64,000 bases of DNA from Telmatospirillum sp. J64-1 (GCF_006980715.1 NZ_SBHN01000015.1:46271-110270); one strand, 5' to 3'. Numbered from the stretch's first letter, positions 23,572 through 33,532 are shown. Numbers and translations are program-made. The notes: generated by a model from the sequence alone, not told the origin.

Positions 23572-24801
23572 TCACGTGCGGTACGCGCCGTTGATCTCGA
23601 TATAGCCGTGGGTCAGGTCGCAGGTCCAGACGGTGGCCTTGCCCGACCCCACGCCGACATCCACCTCGATCAGGATGTCGGTGCCCTTGAAATGGGCCTC
23701 GACGGGGGTTTCGTCGTAATCCGGAACGACCTGGCCGTTCTTGGCCACCTGCACGCCGCCCATGCGGATGCTCAGGCGGTCGCGGTCGGCCTTCTCGCCG
23801 GCCTTGCCGACCGCCATGACGACGCGGCCCCAATTGGCGTCCTCGCCCGCCACGGCGGTCTTGACCAGCGGCGAATTGGCGATCGCCAGGGCGATGCGCT
23901 TGGCCGGCTTGGCCCCGGCGGCGCCGGTGACCTTGATGGTGACGAACTTGGTCGCGCCTTCGCCGTCCTTGACCACCAGATGGGCCAGTTCCAGCAGCAC
24001 TTCATCCAGTTTCTTGCGGAAGTCCCGCAGCAGCCCGTCCTTGGCCGAGGAAACCTTGGGATGGTCGGCCTGGCCGGTGGCGAACAGCATCAGCGTGTCG
24101 CTGGTCGAGGTGTCGCTGTCGACGGTGATGCAGTTGAAGCTCTTGTCGCAGCCCTTGGTCAGCATCTCCTGCAGCACCTCGGCCGGGATGGCGGCATCGG
24201 TGAAGACGTAGGACAGCATGGTCGCCATGTCCGGGGCGATCATGCCCGAGCCCTTGGCGATGCCGTTGATGGTGACCGTGGTGTCGCCGATGCGGGCGGT
24301 GCGGGTCGCCGCCTTGGGGAAGGTGTCGGTGGTCATGATGGCCCGCGCCGCTTCGGCCCAGGCCTCTTCCTTCAGCGCCGCCGGAGCGTCGGGCAGGGTG
24401 CCGGTGATCTTCTCGTCGGGCAGGGGGACGCCGATGGTGCCGGTGGAGGCGACGAAGACCTCGCGCGGGTCGCAGCCGAAGACCTCGGCCGCCTTGTCCA
24501 CCGTGCGCTTCACCGAGGCCACGCCCAGGGCCCCGGTGAAGGCGTTGGCATTGCCCGAATTGACCACCAGCACGCGGGCCGTGCCCAGGCCTTGCGCCTC
24601 GCGGCACCACAGGACGGGGGCCGAGGCGGTCAGCGAGCGGGTATAGACGCCCGCGACCGTCGTGCCCGGCGCCAGTTCCGCCACCAGCAGGTCAGGACGG
24701 CCCTTGTAGCGGATCTTGGCTTCGAAGGCGCCCAGCTTCACGCCCTTGACGACGGGAAGCTGGGGGAAGGTGGCGGGAGCGAGGGGCGAGATGGCAGTCA
24801 T
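23572..24801 (-). CDS. argJ: Glutamate N-acetyltransferase / amino-acid acetyltransferase
   Basis: ArgJ transfers the acetyl group of N-acetylornithine to glutamate, closing the cyclic arginine pathway. If bifunctional it also uses acetyl-CoA. The 409-residue protein carries the self-cleavage region KGSGMIAPDMATMLSY-VF (hyphen added), whose Thr becomes the N terminus of the beta chain. It also has SFNCITVDSDTSTSDT and, at the end, THGYIEINGAYRT, which is a typical ArgJ C terminus. It heads a minus-strand cluster with the GNAT-NUDIX and cinA-like genes. argG, another gene of the pathway, lies at 29.1 kb but is not co-transcribed. Confidence 0.97.
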   Translation of the reverse strand: MTAISPLAPATFPQLPVVKGVKLGAFEAKIRYKGRPDLLVAELAPGTTVAGVYTRSLTASAPVLWCREAQGLGTARVLVVNSGNANAFTGALGVASVKRTVDKAAEVFGCDPREVFVASTGTIGVPLPDEKITGTLPDAPAALKEEAWAEAARAIMTTDTFPKAATRTARIGDTTVTINGIAKGSGMIAPDMATMLSYVFTDAAIPAEVLQEMLTKGCDKSFNCITVDSDTSTSDTLMLFATGQADHPKVSSAKDGLLRDFRKKLDEVLLELAHLVVKDGEGATKFVTIKVTGAAGAKPAKRIALAIANSPLVKTAVAGEDANWGRVVMAVGKAGEKADRDRLSIRMGGVQVAKNGQVVPDYDETPVEAHFKGTDILIEVDVGVGSGKATVWTCDLTHGYIEINGAYRT

Positions 24802-24830
24802 GGTGGTCTTCGGGCTTTGCTTTTAGGGCC

Positions 24831-25649
24831 TTACTTGGCGGGATTGCCGTTGATGTCGAACTTCTTCACCTGGGCGCTGTCGCGCAATTCCTTGACCATG
24901 GCGACGATCACTTCCTCGGCCATGGCGGCATGGAGCTGCTCGCGCACTTCCTCGAAGGCCGGCGGCTCGGCCATGCGCTTGTCCTCGACCTTGATCACGT
25001 GCCAGCCGAACTGGCTCTTGACCGGATTGGCGCCGACGGTGCCCGGCTCGATGCTGAAGGCGGCCGCCGAGAATTCCGGGACCATTTCCTCTTTCTCGAA
25101 ATAGCCCAGGTCGCCGCCATTCTGGCTGCCCGGATCCTTGGACTTCTCCTTGGCCAGCTCTTCGAAGCTGGCGCCCTTGTTCAGCTGGGCGATGATGTCC
25201 TTGGCTTCCTTTTCGGTCTCCACCAGGATGTGGCGCGCGCGGACTTCCTCGCGCGGTTCGGCCTGCTGGATCAGCTCGTCATACTTGGCCCGGACCTTCT
25301 CCTCGGTCAGGGTCTGGTCGACGCGCTTGGCCAGATAGGCTTCCTGCAGCAGGCGGTTTTCCATCTCGCGCAGGCGCTGCTTGAGCTGGGCGTCGTCCTG
25401 CAGGTTCTGCTTGCGCGCTTCGGCGGCGATGATGCGGCTGTTGATCAGGTGGTCCAGCAGCTGGTCGTAGACCATTTCCAGCGGCACCTGGGCAACCTGG
25501 GGAATCGAGTTCTGCAGTTCGACCAGTTCAGACTTGCGGATGTCCTTGCCGTTTACAGTGGCCACCACGGGGTCGTTGGCGAAGGCGGGGCTGACGAAAA
25601 GGCCGGCGGCGAGGGCAAGGGCCAGGGTGCGCGGGGCGAAACGGGGCAT
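24831..25649 (-). CDS. Periplasmic parvulin-type peptidyl-prolyl isomerase
   Basis: The protein assists folding of exported proteins. It has 272 residues from the ATG at 25649, which has AAGGA 7 bases upstream. A signal peptide (LALALAAGLFVSPAFA) is followed by a SurA/PrsA-like N-terminal helical part, then a PpiC rotamase domain from about residue 140 (VRARHILVETEKEAKDI, SQNGGDLGYFEKEEMVPEF, SQFGWHVIKVED). The C terminus is rich in charged residues. It is divergent from secA, which makes functional sense because both act in export. Upstream in-frame Met codons exist but would bury the signal peptide. Confidence 0.92.
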   Translation of the reverse strand: MPRFAPRTLALALAAGLFVSPAFANDPVVATVNGKDIRKSELVELQNSIPQVAQVPLEMVYDQLLDHLINSRIIAAEARKQNLQDDAQLKQRLREMENRLLQEAYLAKRVDQTLTEEKVRAKYDELIQQAEPREEVRARHILVETEKEAKDIIAQLNKGASFEELAKEKSKDPGSQNGGDLGYFEKEEMVPEFSAAAFSIEPGTVGANPVKSQFGWHVIKVEDKRMAEPPAFEEVREQLHAAMAEEVIVAMVKELRDSAQVKKFDINGNPAK

Positions 25650-25853
25650 CGGCATGTCCTTATTGGAAAACATCGGCGCCACCTCTGGGGCCATGGGCCC
25701 GCTTGCGGCGGTGGGGAAAGCATAATGCACAGAGATTGTGACCTTACAAGCGCGCCATTGGGACGATAATGTGGTGGGACCTTCACTCGATGGCCTATTT
25801 TCCATTCTTGCAGCCTCTCCGGCAGGCTGGTACGGCCCCGTCGTTGACAGATT

Positions 25854-25882
25854 ATCCCCTGGGTTCTATGTGTTTGACCGTC
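25854..25882 (+). promoter_or_regulatory. Sigma-70 promoter of secA
   Basis: TTGACA (25854-25859), a 17-base spacer and TATGTG (25877-25882) form a strong promoter about 45 bases upstream of the secA start. Confidence 0.75.
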
Positions 25883-25932
25883 GCGACACAGGTCTTGTGT
25901 GGCCGGCCATCTCTGTTTGTCGAGGATACTTC

Positions 25933-28647
25933 ATGTTCGGCGCTATCGCCCGGCGGCTTTTTGGGACCGCCAATGATCGTTTCCTGAAAACCCTGCGTAA
26001 GGACGTCGAGGCCATCAACGCCCTCGAGCCCGAATGGGAAAAGCTGAGCGACGACGAACTCCGTGACAAGACCCGGCTGTTCCGCGAGCGCCTGGAAAAG
26101 GGCGAGACGCTGGACGACCTGCTGCACGAAGCCTTTGCCACCGTGCGCGAGGCCGCCAAGCGCGTTCTGGGCATGCGGCCCTTCGATGTGCAGCTACTGG
26201 GCGGCATCGTCCTGCACAAGGGAATGATCTCCGAGATGAAGACGGGGGAAGGCAAGACGCTGGTCGCCACCCTGCCGGTCTATCTCAACGCGCTGAGCGG
26301 CAAGGGCGTCCATGTGGTGACGGTCAACGACTACCTGGCCAGCCGCGACGCCGAGATGATGGGCCGCCTCTACGGCTTCCTCGGCATGTCCACCGGCATC
26401 ATCGTGCACGGCATGGACGACTTCCAGCGCCAGACCGCGTATCGCGCCGACATCACCTATGCCACCAACAACGAGTTGGGCTTCGACTATCTGCGCGACA
26501 ACATGAAGTTCCGCCTGGAAGAGATGGTCCAGCGGCCTTTCAACTACGCCATCGTCGACGAAGTCGACTCGATCCTGATCGACGAAGCCCGCACGCCGCT
26601 GATCATCTCGGGCCCGACCGAGGACAATTCCAGCCTCTATGTCGCCGTCAACAAGCTGATCCCCAAGCTGACGGAAGAGGATTACGAGAAGGACGAGAAG
26701 GTCCGCGCCGTCACCCTGACCGAGCAGGGCGCCGAGCATATGGAGCAGCTGCTGCGCGAGGCCGGGCTGCTGGTCGAAGGCAACCTCTACGACCTGGCGA
26801 ACGTGTCGCTGGTCCACCACGCCAACCAGGCCCTGCGGGCGCACAAGCTGTTCACCCGTGACGTGGACTACATCGTCAAGAACAACAAGGTCATCATCAT
26901 CGACGAATTCACCGGTCGCATGATGGAAGGCCGCCGCTATTCCGAAGGCCTGCACCAGGCGCTGGAAGCCAAGGAAGGCGTGAAGATCGAGAACGAGAAC
27001 CAGACCCTGGCCTCGATCACCTTCCAGAATTACTTCCGCATGTATCCCAAGCTGGCGGGCATGACCGGCACGGCCATGACCGAGGCGGGCGAATTCGCCG
27101 AGATCTACGGCCTGGAAGTGGTCGAGATCCCGACCAATGTGCCGGTGGCGCGCCGCGACGAGGACGACGAGGTCTATCGCACCGCGCGCGAGAAATTCGA
27201 CGCCATCGCCGCCCTGATCGAGGATTGCCGCGCCCGCAAGCAGCCGGTCCTGGTGGGCACCGTGTCCATCGAGAAGTCCGAGCTGCTGTCCGGGATCCTG
27301 CGCAAGAAGGGCATTCCGCACAACGTGCTGAACGCTCGCCACCACGACCAGGAAGCCTATATCGTCGCCCAGGCCGGCGTGCCCGGCGCCGTGACCATCG
27401 CCACCAATATGGCCGGTCGCGGCACCGACATCCAGCTGGGCGGCAATGTGGAGATGCGCCTGAAGCAGGAACTGGCGGACATCACCGACGAGGCCGAACG
27501 CGCCAAGCGCGAGGCCGAGATTCGTGCCGAGGTCGCCGAACTGAAGCAGCAGGCGTTGGAAGCCGGCGGCCTGTATGTCATCGCCACCGAACGCCATGAA
27601 AGCCGCCGCATCGACAACCAGCTGCGCGGCCGTTCGGGCCGTCAGGGCGACCCGGGCGCATCGAAGTTCTTCCTGTCGCTGGAAGACGATTTGATGCGCA
27701 TCTTCGGCTCGCAGCGCATGGATTCCATGCTGCAGAAGCTGGGTCTGAAGGAAGGCGAGGCCATCGTCCATCCCTGGATCAACAAGGCCCTGGAAAAGGC
27801 GCAGCAGAAGGTCGAAGCGCGCAACTTCGACATCCGCAAGAACCTGCTGAAATACGACGATGTGATGAATGACCAGCGCAAGGTCATTTACGAGCAGCGC
27901 AAGGAGCTGATGCAGGAGACCGACGTCTCCCAGACCATCACCGATATGCGCCACGAGGCGATCGAGGAAATCGTCTCGCGCTGCATCCCGGAAAAGGCCT
28001 ATGCCGAGCAGTGGGACGTCAAGAGCCTGCACGAGGAAGTGCTCCGCGTCACCGGCCTGGACCTGCCCATCGCCGAATGGGCCAAGGAAGAAGGCATCGC
28101 CGAGCAGGAAATCCAGCAGCGCATCACCGAAGCCGCCGACCGCAAGATGGCGGAAAAGGCCGCCAATTACGGCCCCGACGTGATGCGCATGGTCGAACGT
28201 TCGCTGCTGCTGCAATTGCTCGACCAGTCCTGGAAGGACCACCTGCTGACGCTGGATCATCTGCGCCAGGGCATCAACCTGCGGGCCTATGCCCAGCGCG
28301 ATCCGCTCAACGAATACAAGGCCGAAGCCTTCAACCTGTTCGAGAAGATGCTGAACGACCTGCGCGAACGCGTGACCGGCGTGCTGTGCCATCTCGAATT
28401 GCGCGTCGATCCGCGCCAGCCCCCGGCCATGCCCGAGCCGCCGCGTCCGCGCATGACCGAAACCCGCCAGGACCCGGCCCTCGCCGCTGCCACCGGCGGT
28501 GCGGTGCTGCCCACCGATGCGGCCGGCCAGCAGGCGCTGGCCGAACTGGACCCCAACAACCCCGCCACCTGGGGCAACGTGCAGCGCAATTCTCCCTGCC
28601 CCTGCGGGTCGGGCAAGAAATACAAGCACTGCCACGGCGCGCAGTAG
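25933..28647 (+). CDS. secA: Protein translocase subunit SecA
   Basis: SecA is the ATPase motor that drives unfolded preproteins through SecYEG. The 904-residue protein shows Walker [12 protein letters not shown], the DEAD-like [25 protein letters not shown], and the [12 protein letters not shown] motif of the second nucleotide-binding fold. The C-terminal zinc site [17 protein letters not shown], which binds SecB, is also present. The ATG at 25933, with GAGG 8 bases upstream, matches the usual MFGxIARxLFG start. The open frame extends upstream but without homology. Its own promoter and a strong terminator make it monocistronic. Confidence 0.98.
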   Translation: MFGAIARRLFGTANDRFLKTLRKDVEAINALEPEWEKLSDDELRDKTRLFRERLEKGETLDDLLHEAFATVREAAKRVLGMRPFDVQLLGGIVLHKGMISEMKTGEGKTLVATLPVYLNALSGKGVHVVTVNDYLASRDAEMMGRLYGFLGMSTGIIVHGMDDFQRQTAYRADITYATNNELGFDYLRDNMKFRLEEMVQRPFNYAIVDEVDSILIDEARTPLIISGPTEDNSSLYVAVNKLIPKLTEEDYEKDEKVRAVTLTEQGAEHMEQLLREAGLLVEGNLYDLANVSLVHHANQALRAHKLFTRDVDYIVKNNKVIIIDEFTGRMMEGRRYSEGLHQALEAKEGVKIENENQTLASITFQNYFRMYPKLAGMTGTAMTEAGEFAEIYGLEVVEIPTNVPVARRDEDDEVYRTAREKFDAIAALIEDCRARKQPVLVGTVSIEKSELLSGILRKKGIPHNVLNARHHDQEAYIVAQAGVPGAVTIATNMAGRGTDIQLGGNVEMRLKQELADITDEAERAKREAEIRAEVAELKQQALEAGGLYVIATERHESRRIDNQLRGRSGRQGDPGASKFFLSLEDDLMRIFGSQRMDSMLQKLGLKEGEAIVHPWINKALEKAQQKVEARNFDIRKNLLKYDDVMNDQRKVIYEQRKELMQETDVSQTITDMRHEAIEEIVSRCIPEKAYAEQWDVKSLHEEVLRVTGLDLPIAEWAKEEGIAEQEIQQRITEAADRKMAEKAANYGPDVMRMVERSLLLQLLDQSWKDHLLTLDHLRQGINLRAYAQRDPLNEYKAEAFNLFEKMLNDLRERVTGVLCHLELRVDPRQPPAMPEPPRPRMTETRQDPALAAATGGAVLPTDAAGQQALAELDPNNPATWGNVQRNSPCPCGSGKKYKHCHGAQ

Positions 28648-28656
28648 GTAAGACGG

Positions 28657-28687
28657 AAAACGCGGGCTTCGGCCCGCGTTTTTTTCT
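28657..28687 (+). terminator. secA terminator
   Basis: AAAACGCGGGC (28657-28667) and GCCCGCGTTTT (28672-28682) form an 11-bp stem around TTCG, followed by a T run. A diverged second copy of this hairpin and its flank lies at 28858-28896. Confidence 0.92.
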
Positions 28688-28725
28688 TGGGGCCAGACGT
28701 GGGGCCGGGGCCGCCCGCCACGAAT

Positions 28726-28830
28726 CGTCACCCCCGCGAAAGCGGGGGTCCATGTTGGGAATCGTGAAGATATGAGCCGCTGAATATGGATGAAGCGGCC
28801 CCATGGACTCCCGCTTTCGCGGGAGTGACG
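28726..28830. repeat. Element R1, copy c
   Basis: This element of about 105 bp has terminal inverted repeats CGTCACCCCCGCGAAAGCGG and (as reverse complement) CGTCACTCCCGCGAAAGCGG, which differ at one base. The interior resembles copy a (…CCATG…GATATGAGCC…ATGGACTCC). It lies between two versions of the secA terminator sequence. Confidence 0.85.
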
Positions 28831-28857
28831 AAGAAAAAGAGGTTTGTCAGCATTTTG

Positions 28858-28896
28858 AAATGCGCGCTTCGGCCCGCGTTTTTTCTTGGGGCGGGG
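28858..28896 (+). repeat. Duplicate of the secA terminator with its flank
   Basis: The sequence GCGCGCTTCGGCCCGCG, a T run and CTTGGGGC repeats that of the secA terminator (28660-28694) with a few changes. The stem is damaged on its left side. Together with 28657-28694 it brackets element R1c. Confidence 0.8.
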
Positions 28897-28903
28897 CGTT
28901 CAA

Positions 28904-28945
28904 TCATGCTTCGAGGCGCCGCTTTAGCGGCGTCTCGATGGAGGA
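28904..28945. repeat. Partial element R2 hairpin
   Basis: ATGCTTCGAGGCGCCGCT and the GCGGCGTCTCGA that follows form a hairpin. The left end matches the start of the R2 copies at 45526 and 60664. The rest of the element is missing. Confidence 0.55.
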
Positions 28946-29020
28946 GGCGGGCCAAAGGCCTTGATCGCCCCTGCTGGATGCTGAAGTCCCGGCGGTTGTG
29001 CCCCGATCCCTTGCAAGGCC

Positions 29021-29048
29021 TTGCCGCCCGCGTGCGATCTCCTATACT
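29021..29048 (+). promoter_or_regulatory. Probable argG promoter
   Basis: TTGCCG (29021-29026), 16 bases, then TATACT (29043-29048), giving a leader of about 35 bases before the argG ATG at 29092. Confidence 0.55.
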
Positions 29049-29091
29049 GCGCCCCTGTTTTTTATCCCCCCTCTCGAAAGGGCGAATTGTC

Positions 29092-30306
29092 ATGAAGGGC
29101 GAAGTCAAAAAGGTCGTGCTGGCCTATTCCGGCGGCCTCGATACCTCGATCATCCTGCGCTGGCTGCAGGATACCTACCAGTGCGAGGTGGTGACCTTCA
29201 CCGCCGATCTCGGCCAGGGCGAGGAGCTGGAGCCCGCCCGCAAGAAGGCCGAGATGCTGGGGATCAAGAAGGAGAACATCTTCATCGACGACCTGCGCGA
29301 GGAATTCGTGCGGGACTTCGTGTTCCCCATGTTCCGCGCCAATGCGCTGTATGAAGGCGTCTATCTGCTGGGCACCTCGATCGCCCGCCCGCTGATCTCC
29401 AAGCGCCAGATCGAGATCGCCAACCAGGTCGGCGCCGACGCCGTGGCCCATGGCGCCACCGGCAAGGGCAACGATCAGGTGCGCTTCGAGCTGGGCTATT
29501 ACGCCCTGAAGCCCGAGATCAAGGTCATCGCCCCGTGGCGCCTGTGGGACCTGAACTCGCGCACCAAGCTGCTGGAATACGCCGAGAAGCACCAGATTCC
29601 GATCGCCAAGGACAAGCGCGGCGAGGCGCCCTATTCGACCGACGCGAACCTGCTGCACATCTCCTATGAAGGCAAGGCGCTGGAAGATCCCTGGGTCGAG
29701 CCCGACGAGGACATGTTCACCCGTTCGGTCAGCCCGGAAAAGGCCCCCGACACCCCGACCTATGTCGAGATCGAGTTCGAGAAGGGCAATGCGGTCGCCA
29801 TCGATGGCCAGCGCCTGTCTCCGGCCGCCCTGCTGACCAAGCTGAACGAACTGGGCGGCGCCAACGGCATCGGTCGCCTGGACCTGGTGGAGAACCGCTT
29901 CGTCGGCATGAAGTCGCGCGGCGTCTACGAGACCCCCGGCGGCTCCGTCCTGATCGTCGCCCATCGCGCCATCGAGAGCATCACCCTCGACCGCGGCGCC
30001 GCGCATCTGAAGGACGAGTTGATGCCGCGCTATGCCGAGCTGATCTATAACGGCTTCTGGTGGTCGCCCGAGCGCGAAATGATCCAGACCATGATCGACA
30101 AGGCCAGCGAGATGGTGAACGGCACGGTGCGTCTGAAGCTCTACAAGGGCAATGTCACCGTGGTCGGCCGCAAGTCGCCCAACTCGCTCTATCGCCTCGA
30201 CTACGTCACCTTCGAGGAAGACAGCGTCTACAACCAGCGTGACGCGGAAGGCTTCATCAAGCTCAACGCCCTGCGCCTGCGTCTGGCGAAGATGGCCCGC
30301 GGCTAA
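29092..30306 (+). CDS. argG: Argininosuccinate synthase
   Basis: ArgG joins citrulline and aspartate with ATP in the penultimate step of arginine synthesis. The 404-residue protein starts [20 protein letters not shown], with the N-type ATP pyrophosphatase loop AYSGGLDTS at residues 10-18. It continues with [14 protein letters not shown] and [16 protein letters not shown]. The length is normal. The ATG at 29092 is fixed by this start; the open frame runs 306 bases further upstream through repeat DNA without homology. A terminator follows the gene, so it is monocistronic. Confidence 0.98.
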   Translation: MKGEVKKVVLAYSGGLDTSIILRWLQDTYQCEVVTFTADLGQGEELEPARKKAEMLGIKKENIFIDDLREEFVRDFVFPMFRANALYEGVYLLGTSIARPLISKRQIEIANQVGADAVAHGATGKGNDQVRFELGYYALKPEIKVIAPWRLWDLNSRTKLLEYAEKHQIPIAKDKRGEAPYSTDANLLHISYEGKALEDPWVEPDEDMFTRSVSPEKAPDTPTYVEIEFEKGNAVAIDGQRLSPAALLTKLNELGGANGIGRLDLVENRFVGMKSRGVYETPGGSVLIVAHRAIESITLDRGAAHLKDELMPRYAELIYNGFWWSPEREMIQTMIDKASEMVNGTVRLKLYKGNVTVVGRKSPNSLYRLDYVTFEEDSVYNQRDAEGFIKLNALRLRLAKMARG

Positions 30307-30335
30307 GCAAGCTCTGGTTTTTTAGCGGGAAGAAG

Positions 30336-30363
30336 AAGGGCGGGCGCAATCCCGCCCTTTTTT
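30336..30363 (+). terminator. argG terminator
   Basis: AAGGGCGGG (30336-30344) pairs with CCCGCCCTT (30351-30359), followed by a T run. Confidence 0.92.
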
Positions 30364-30451
30364 GCATCCTGGGGGCCAGTCTCCTGACACAAGGCTGTCA
30401 GGAGGAGGGGCGTATGAAGGCGTCATTGGTTTAAGCAAAGGAGAATGACCA

Positions 30452-30835
30452 ATGAAGTTCGCCGATAACGTCGTCGTCTGGTTCGAGATTCCTGTGAGCG
30501 ACATGACCCGTGCGGTCGCCTTCTACGAGACCGTCTTTGCCACAAAGCTCAAGCAGGAAACCTGCCAGAGCACGGATTTCCCCATGGCTGTCTTCGATGC
30601 CCCGGACCAGGCCGTTCACGGGGCTTTGATCGCCTATGACGGCTTTTCTCCGTCTGACCAGGGCAGCCTTGTCTATCTCAATGCGGGAGAAGATCTGTCG
30701 CTGCCCTTAAGCCGGGTGGAACAGGCCGGCGGCAAGGTCACTGTGCAGAAAACGCTGATCAGTCCCGAGATCGGTTACATGGCGCTGTTCATCGATAGCG
30801 AGGGCAACCGGGTCGGGTTACATTCCCTCAAGTGA
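30452..30835 (+). CDS. VOC (glyoxalase/dioxygenase fold) family protein
   Basis: This 127-residue protein has the paired beta-alpha-beta-beta-beta units of the vicinal oxygen chelate fold. A beginning VVVWFEIPVSDMTRAVAFYE is followed by FDSEGNRVGLHS-like residues (FIDSEGNRVGLHS) near the end. Members of this subgroup are often annotated as glyoxalase-like or bleomycin-resistance-type. The substrate is unknown. A purine-rich AAAGGAGAATG lies upstream of the ATG. The WYL-type regulator follows 18 bases later, so the two are probably an operon and the regulator may control this gene. Confidence 0.88.
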   Translation: MKFADNVVVWFEIPVSDMTRAVAFYETVFATKLKQETCQSTDFPMAVFDAPDQAVHGALIAYDGFSPSDQGSLVYLNAGEDLSLPLSRVEQAGGKVTVQKTLISPEIGYMALFIDSEGNRVGLHSLK

Positions 30836-30853
30836 CCGAAGAAGGGGAACTCC

Positions 30854-31558
30854 ATGCGTCGCGCCGACCGCCTGTTCGAAATCGTCCAGGTCCTGAGACG
30901 GCGGCGTATCGTCAAGGCCTCGCAACTGGCCGAGAGCCTGGAGGTGTCGGAGCGGACCATCTATCGCGATATCCGCGACCTTCAGGCGAATGGAGTGCCC
31001 ATCGATGGCGAAGCCGGTGTGGGATATATGCTGCGTCCCGGCTTCGACATTCCCCCCATCATGTTCAGCAGGGACGAAATCGAGGCTTTGGTGGTCGGCG
31101 CCCGCATGGTGCAGGCCTGGGGCGGTGCCACGCTGGCCCTGGCCGCGACAAAGGCGCTGGAGCGGGTCGAGGCGGTGCTTCCCGAGCAGCGGCGGCCGGA
31201 ACTGGAGGCGGCCCGCCTGTTCGTGCCCGATTACGGGATAGCGCCGGACCTGGCCGAGCGGATCGACAAGCTGCGTCAGGCTGTGAACCTCCGCCAGGTG
31301 ATCGCCTTCGATTATGAACGCGCGGACGGCACGCCTTCCCATCGCCATGCCCGTCCTTTGGGAATGCATTATTGGGGGCGGGTTTGGACTCTGGCGGCCT
31401 GGTGCGAATTCCGTGCCTCCTACCGGACCTTCCGGGTCGACCGGATCGGGGTTTTGCATTGCCTTGATCGGTATTTCCTGGAGACCCCCGAATGCAGCCT
31501 GAGCGGCTATCTGGTCCACGCGGCCTGTAACGAAGAGAGGGGACGGGCTGCGGATTAG
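30854..31558 (+). CDS. YafY-type regulator (HTH_11 plus WYL domain)
   Basis: The 234-residue transcription factor has an N-terminal DeoR-like HTH (residues 1-60: RLFEIVQVLRRRRIVKASQL, SERTIYRDIRDLQ) and a C-terminal WYL domain from about 135, with RPLGMHYWGRVWTLAAWCEF. WYL domains often sense nucleotides or nucleic acid and also occur in defence regulators. Here the context is ordinary metabolism: the gene directly follows a VOC protein gene. No operator was identified. Confidence 0.92.
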   Translation: MRRADRLFEIVQVLRRRRIVKASQLAESLEVSERTIYRDIRDLQANGVPIDGEAGVGYMLRPGFDIPPIMFSRDEIEALVVGARMVQAWGGATLALAATKALERVEAVLPEQRRPELEAARLFVPDYGIAPDLAERIDKLRQAVNLRQVIAFDYERADGTPSHRHARPLGMHYWGRVWTLAAWCEFRASYRTFRVDRIGVLHCLDRYFLETPECSLSGYLVHAACNEERGRAAD

Positions 31559-31643
31559 TCGGCCTTTCTTTTCATGCGTGCGGGAACCGCCTGTGGGCCT
31601 GGGTGTTTCGTGGCGAAAGACCCAGCGCCATCAGGAGCCGCCC

Positions 31644-32897
31644 ATGACGGAAAAGCCCGGGATCGAGAAGGACCAGGATGAGCGAGGGGAGCCCCTGCGG
31701 GTTTCCTTCCTGTCGCGCCGCCGTTTCCTGCAGGGTGCGGGCGGCGGGCTGCTTGCCGCGACCTCCCTTTCCACCATGGCCGCCGCTCAGGAACGCCTGC
31801 CGGTCGATGCCATCGGCCGGCCCGATCCGCAGATGACGACGGAGCCGCCGATCGAGCCGGAGCGGCGGGTCGGCTATGCCGTCGTCGGATTGGGGCAATA
31901 TGCGCTGAACCAGATCATTCCCTCCTTCGCGGAAAGCCGGTCCTCGCGGCTGGTGGCCCTGGTCAGCGGCAACCGGGAAAAGGCGGAGCGGACGGCGGAC
32001 CTCTACGGGGTCAGCCACGACGCCATCTATGATTACGACAGCTATGACCGGATCGCCGAGAATGACGAGATCGAGGCGGTCTATGTCATCCTGCCCCCGG
32101 CGCTGCATGCGGAATATTCCATCCGGGCTGCGCGGGCGGGCAAGCATGTGTTGTGCGAAAAGCCGATGGCGATGAATGCCGAGGAATGCGCAGCGATGAT
32201 CCAGGCCGCTTCCGAGGCCGGGCGCAAGCTGATGATCGGCTACCGCGAGCATTACGAGCCCCATAACCTGGAAGCCATCCGCCGTATCCGCGAGGGAGAG
32301 CTGGGCACCGTGCGGGTGATCCAGACCGATACCAGCCGCCCCATCAATCCGGATGTGCCGGCGGACCAGTGGCGGGTGCAGCGCGATCTGGCGGGCGGCG
32401 GCTCGCTGTTCGACATCGGCATCTATGGCGTCAACGGCGCCCGCTACCTATCCGGCGAAGAACCGGTGGAGATTAGGGCGATGACGCATACGCCGGAGGG
32501 CGATGCGCGCTTCGGCGATGTCGAGGACGTGGTGAGCTGGCAGATGCGCTTCCCCAGCGGCATCACCGCTATGGGCTCTTCCGCCTTCAGCTATCAGGCC
32601 AACCGCTTCTCCGTCGAAGGCACCGAGGCCAGCCTGCAGATGCAGCCGGCGACGGATTACTACGAACATAATCTGTCGATCCGCACCCAGGACAGCGTGG
32701 AGGAGGTACAGATCGACGAGGCCAATCAGTTCGCCCGCCAGATGGATCACTTCTCCGAAGCCATCCTGAACGACAGCGAAATCCGCAGCCCTGGCGAGGA
32801 GGGGATGCAGGATGTGCGCCTGATGCTGGCGATTTACGAGGCCGCCCGTACCGGGCAGCCCGTCGCGGTGGATTGGGAATACGGACGGCCCGGCTGA
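31644..32897 (+). CDS. Tat-exported Gfo/Idh/MocA oxidoreductase, glucose-fructose oxidoreductase-like
   Basis: This 417-residue NAD(P)-dependent oxidoreductase carries a twin-arginine signal (SRRRFLQGA at 24-32, then a hydrophobic stretch ending TMAAAQ). The Rossmann motif is GYAVVGLGQYALNQIIPSF, followed by EKPMA and GGGSLFDIGIYGVNG. The pattern, from memory, closely follows Zymomonas glucose-fructose oxidoreductase, a periplasmic enzyme with tightly bound NADP that makes sorbitol and gluconolactone. The C terminus SPGEEGMQDVRL and AIYEAARTG also matches. The ATG at 31644 has AGGAG upstream. The physiological sugar pair is not known. Confidence 0.88.
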   Translation: MTEKPGIEKDQDERGEPLRVSFLSRRRFLQGAGGGLLAATSLSTMAAAQERLPVDAIGRPDPQMTTEPPIEPERRVGYAVVGLGQYALNQIIPSFAESRSSRLVALVSGNREKAERTADLYGVSHDAIYDYDSYDRIAENDEIEAVYVILPPALHAEYSIRAARAGKHVLCEKPMAMNAEECAAMIQAASEAGRKLMIGYREHYEPHNLEAIRRIREGELGTVRVIQTDTSRPINPDVPADQWRVQRDLAGGGSLFDIGIYGVNGARYLSGEEPVEIRAMTHTPEGDARFGDVEDVVSWQMRFPSGITAMGSSAFSYQANRFSVEGTEASLQMQPATDYYEHNLSIRTQDSVEEVQIDEANQFARQMDHFSEAILNDSEIRSPGEEGMQDVRLMLAIYEAARTGQPVAVDWEYGRPG

Positions 32898-32992
32898 CCC
32901 GGAAGGGCAGGGTCTTTCCGTTCGGTGAATTGACGCTTTCGGGCGGCCTGCCCACCTCAGCCGCAAGAGGCAATACGTTGGGAGGATAGCAA

Positions 32993-33532
32993 ATGGCGGA
33001 AACAGGCGCCCAGAAGGCTGCGGTGCTGCTGGCCAGCGGTTTCGACGAAGCCGAGGTCAAGGCCCTGCGCGAGCGCTTTGAACATGCGGGAATCGAGACC
33101 GTGGTGGTTTCAACGAAGAAGGAAGAGGCACGCGGCTGGCGCAATACGGAATGGGGCGACAGCCTGCGGGTGGATGAATCGGTGCTCGAGGCCGATGCCA
33201 GGAATTACGACGCCGTGGTCATTCCCGGCGGCCTGATCTCGGCCGATACCTTGCGGTCGGATTCCTATGCCGTGGATTTCGTCAGAGAAGCGGTGCGCAG
33301 CGGCATTCCCGTCGCGGCCATCGGCCATGCCAGCTGGCTGCTGGTCGAGGCCGATGCGGTCAAGGGGCGGCCCGTGACCTCCATCGCGGGCATCCGTCAG
33401 GACCTGGTGAATGCCGGGGGCAGCTGGAAGGACGATGTGGTGGCCGAAGGCGGCCTGTTCCTGGGCCGTCACCGCGACGATCTGCCTCGCGTCGCCGCCG
33501 CCGTGATCCATTCGGTCAAACGCGCCCATTGA
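32993..33532 (+). CDS. DJ-1/PfpI-family protein lacking the nucleophile cysteine
   Basis: This 179-residue protein has the PfpI fold (KAAVLLASGFDEAEVKAL at the start, YDAVVIPGGLISADTLR in the middle). At the nucleophile elbow, where PfpI-type proteins read A-I-C-H-G, this one reads AAIGHASWLLVEAD, so Gly111 stands in for Cys. The His112 is kept. The protein is therefore unlikely to have protease, deglycase or glyoxalase activity of the usual kind. AGGAGG-like GGGAGGA lies upstream of the ATG. Neighbours on the same strand are the Tat oxidoreductase and a hemerythrin protein. Confidence 0.88.
   Translation: MAETGAQKAAVLLASGFDEAEVKALRERFEHAGIETVVVSTKKEEARGWRNTEWGDSLRVDESVLEADARNYDAVVIPGGLISADTLRSDSYAVDFVREAVRSGIPVAAIGHASWLLVEADAVKGRPVTSIAGIRQDLVNAGGSWKDDVVAEGGLFLGRHRDDLPRVAAAVIHSVKRAH

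Noticed and set aside
26194..28731. 845-codon open frame opposite secA
   Set aside because: A mirror of secA in a high-GC genome, with no ribosome-binding site or recognisable domain.
32993..33532. Intact PfpI protease
   Set aside because: The nucleophile Cys is replaced by Gly, so a normal PfpI activity is not supported.
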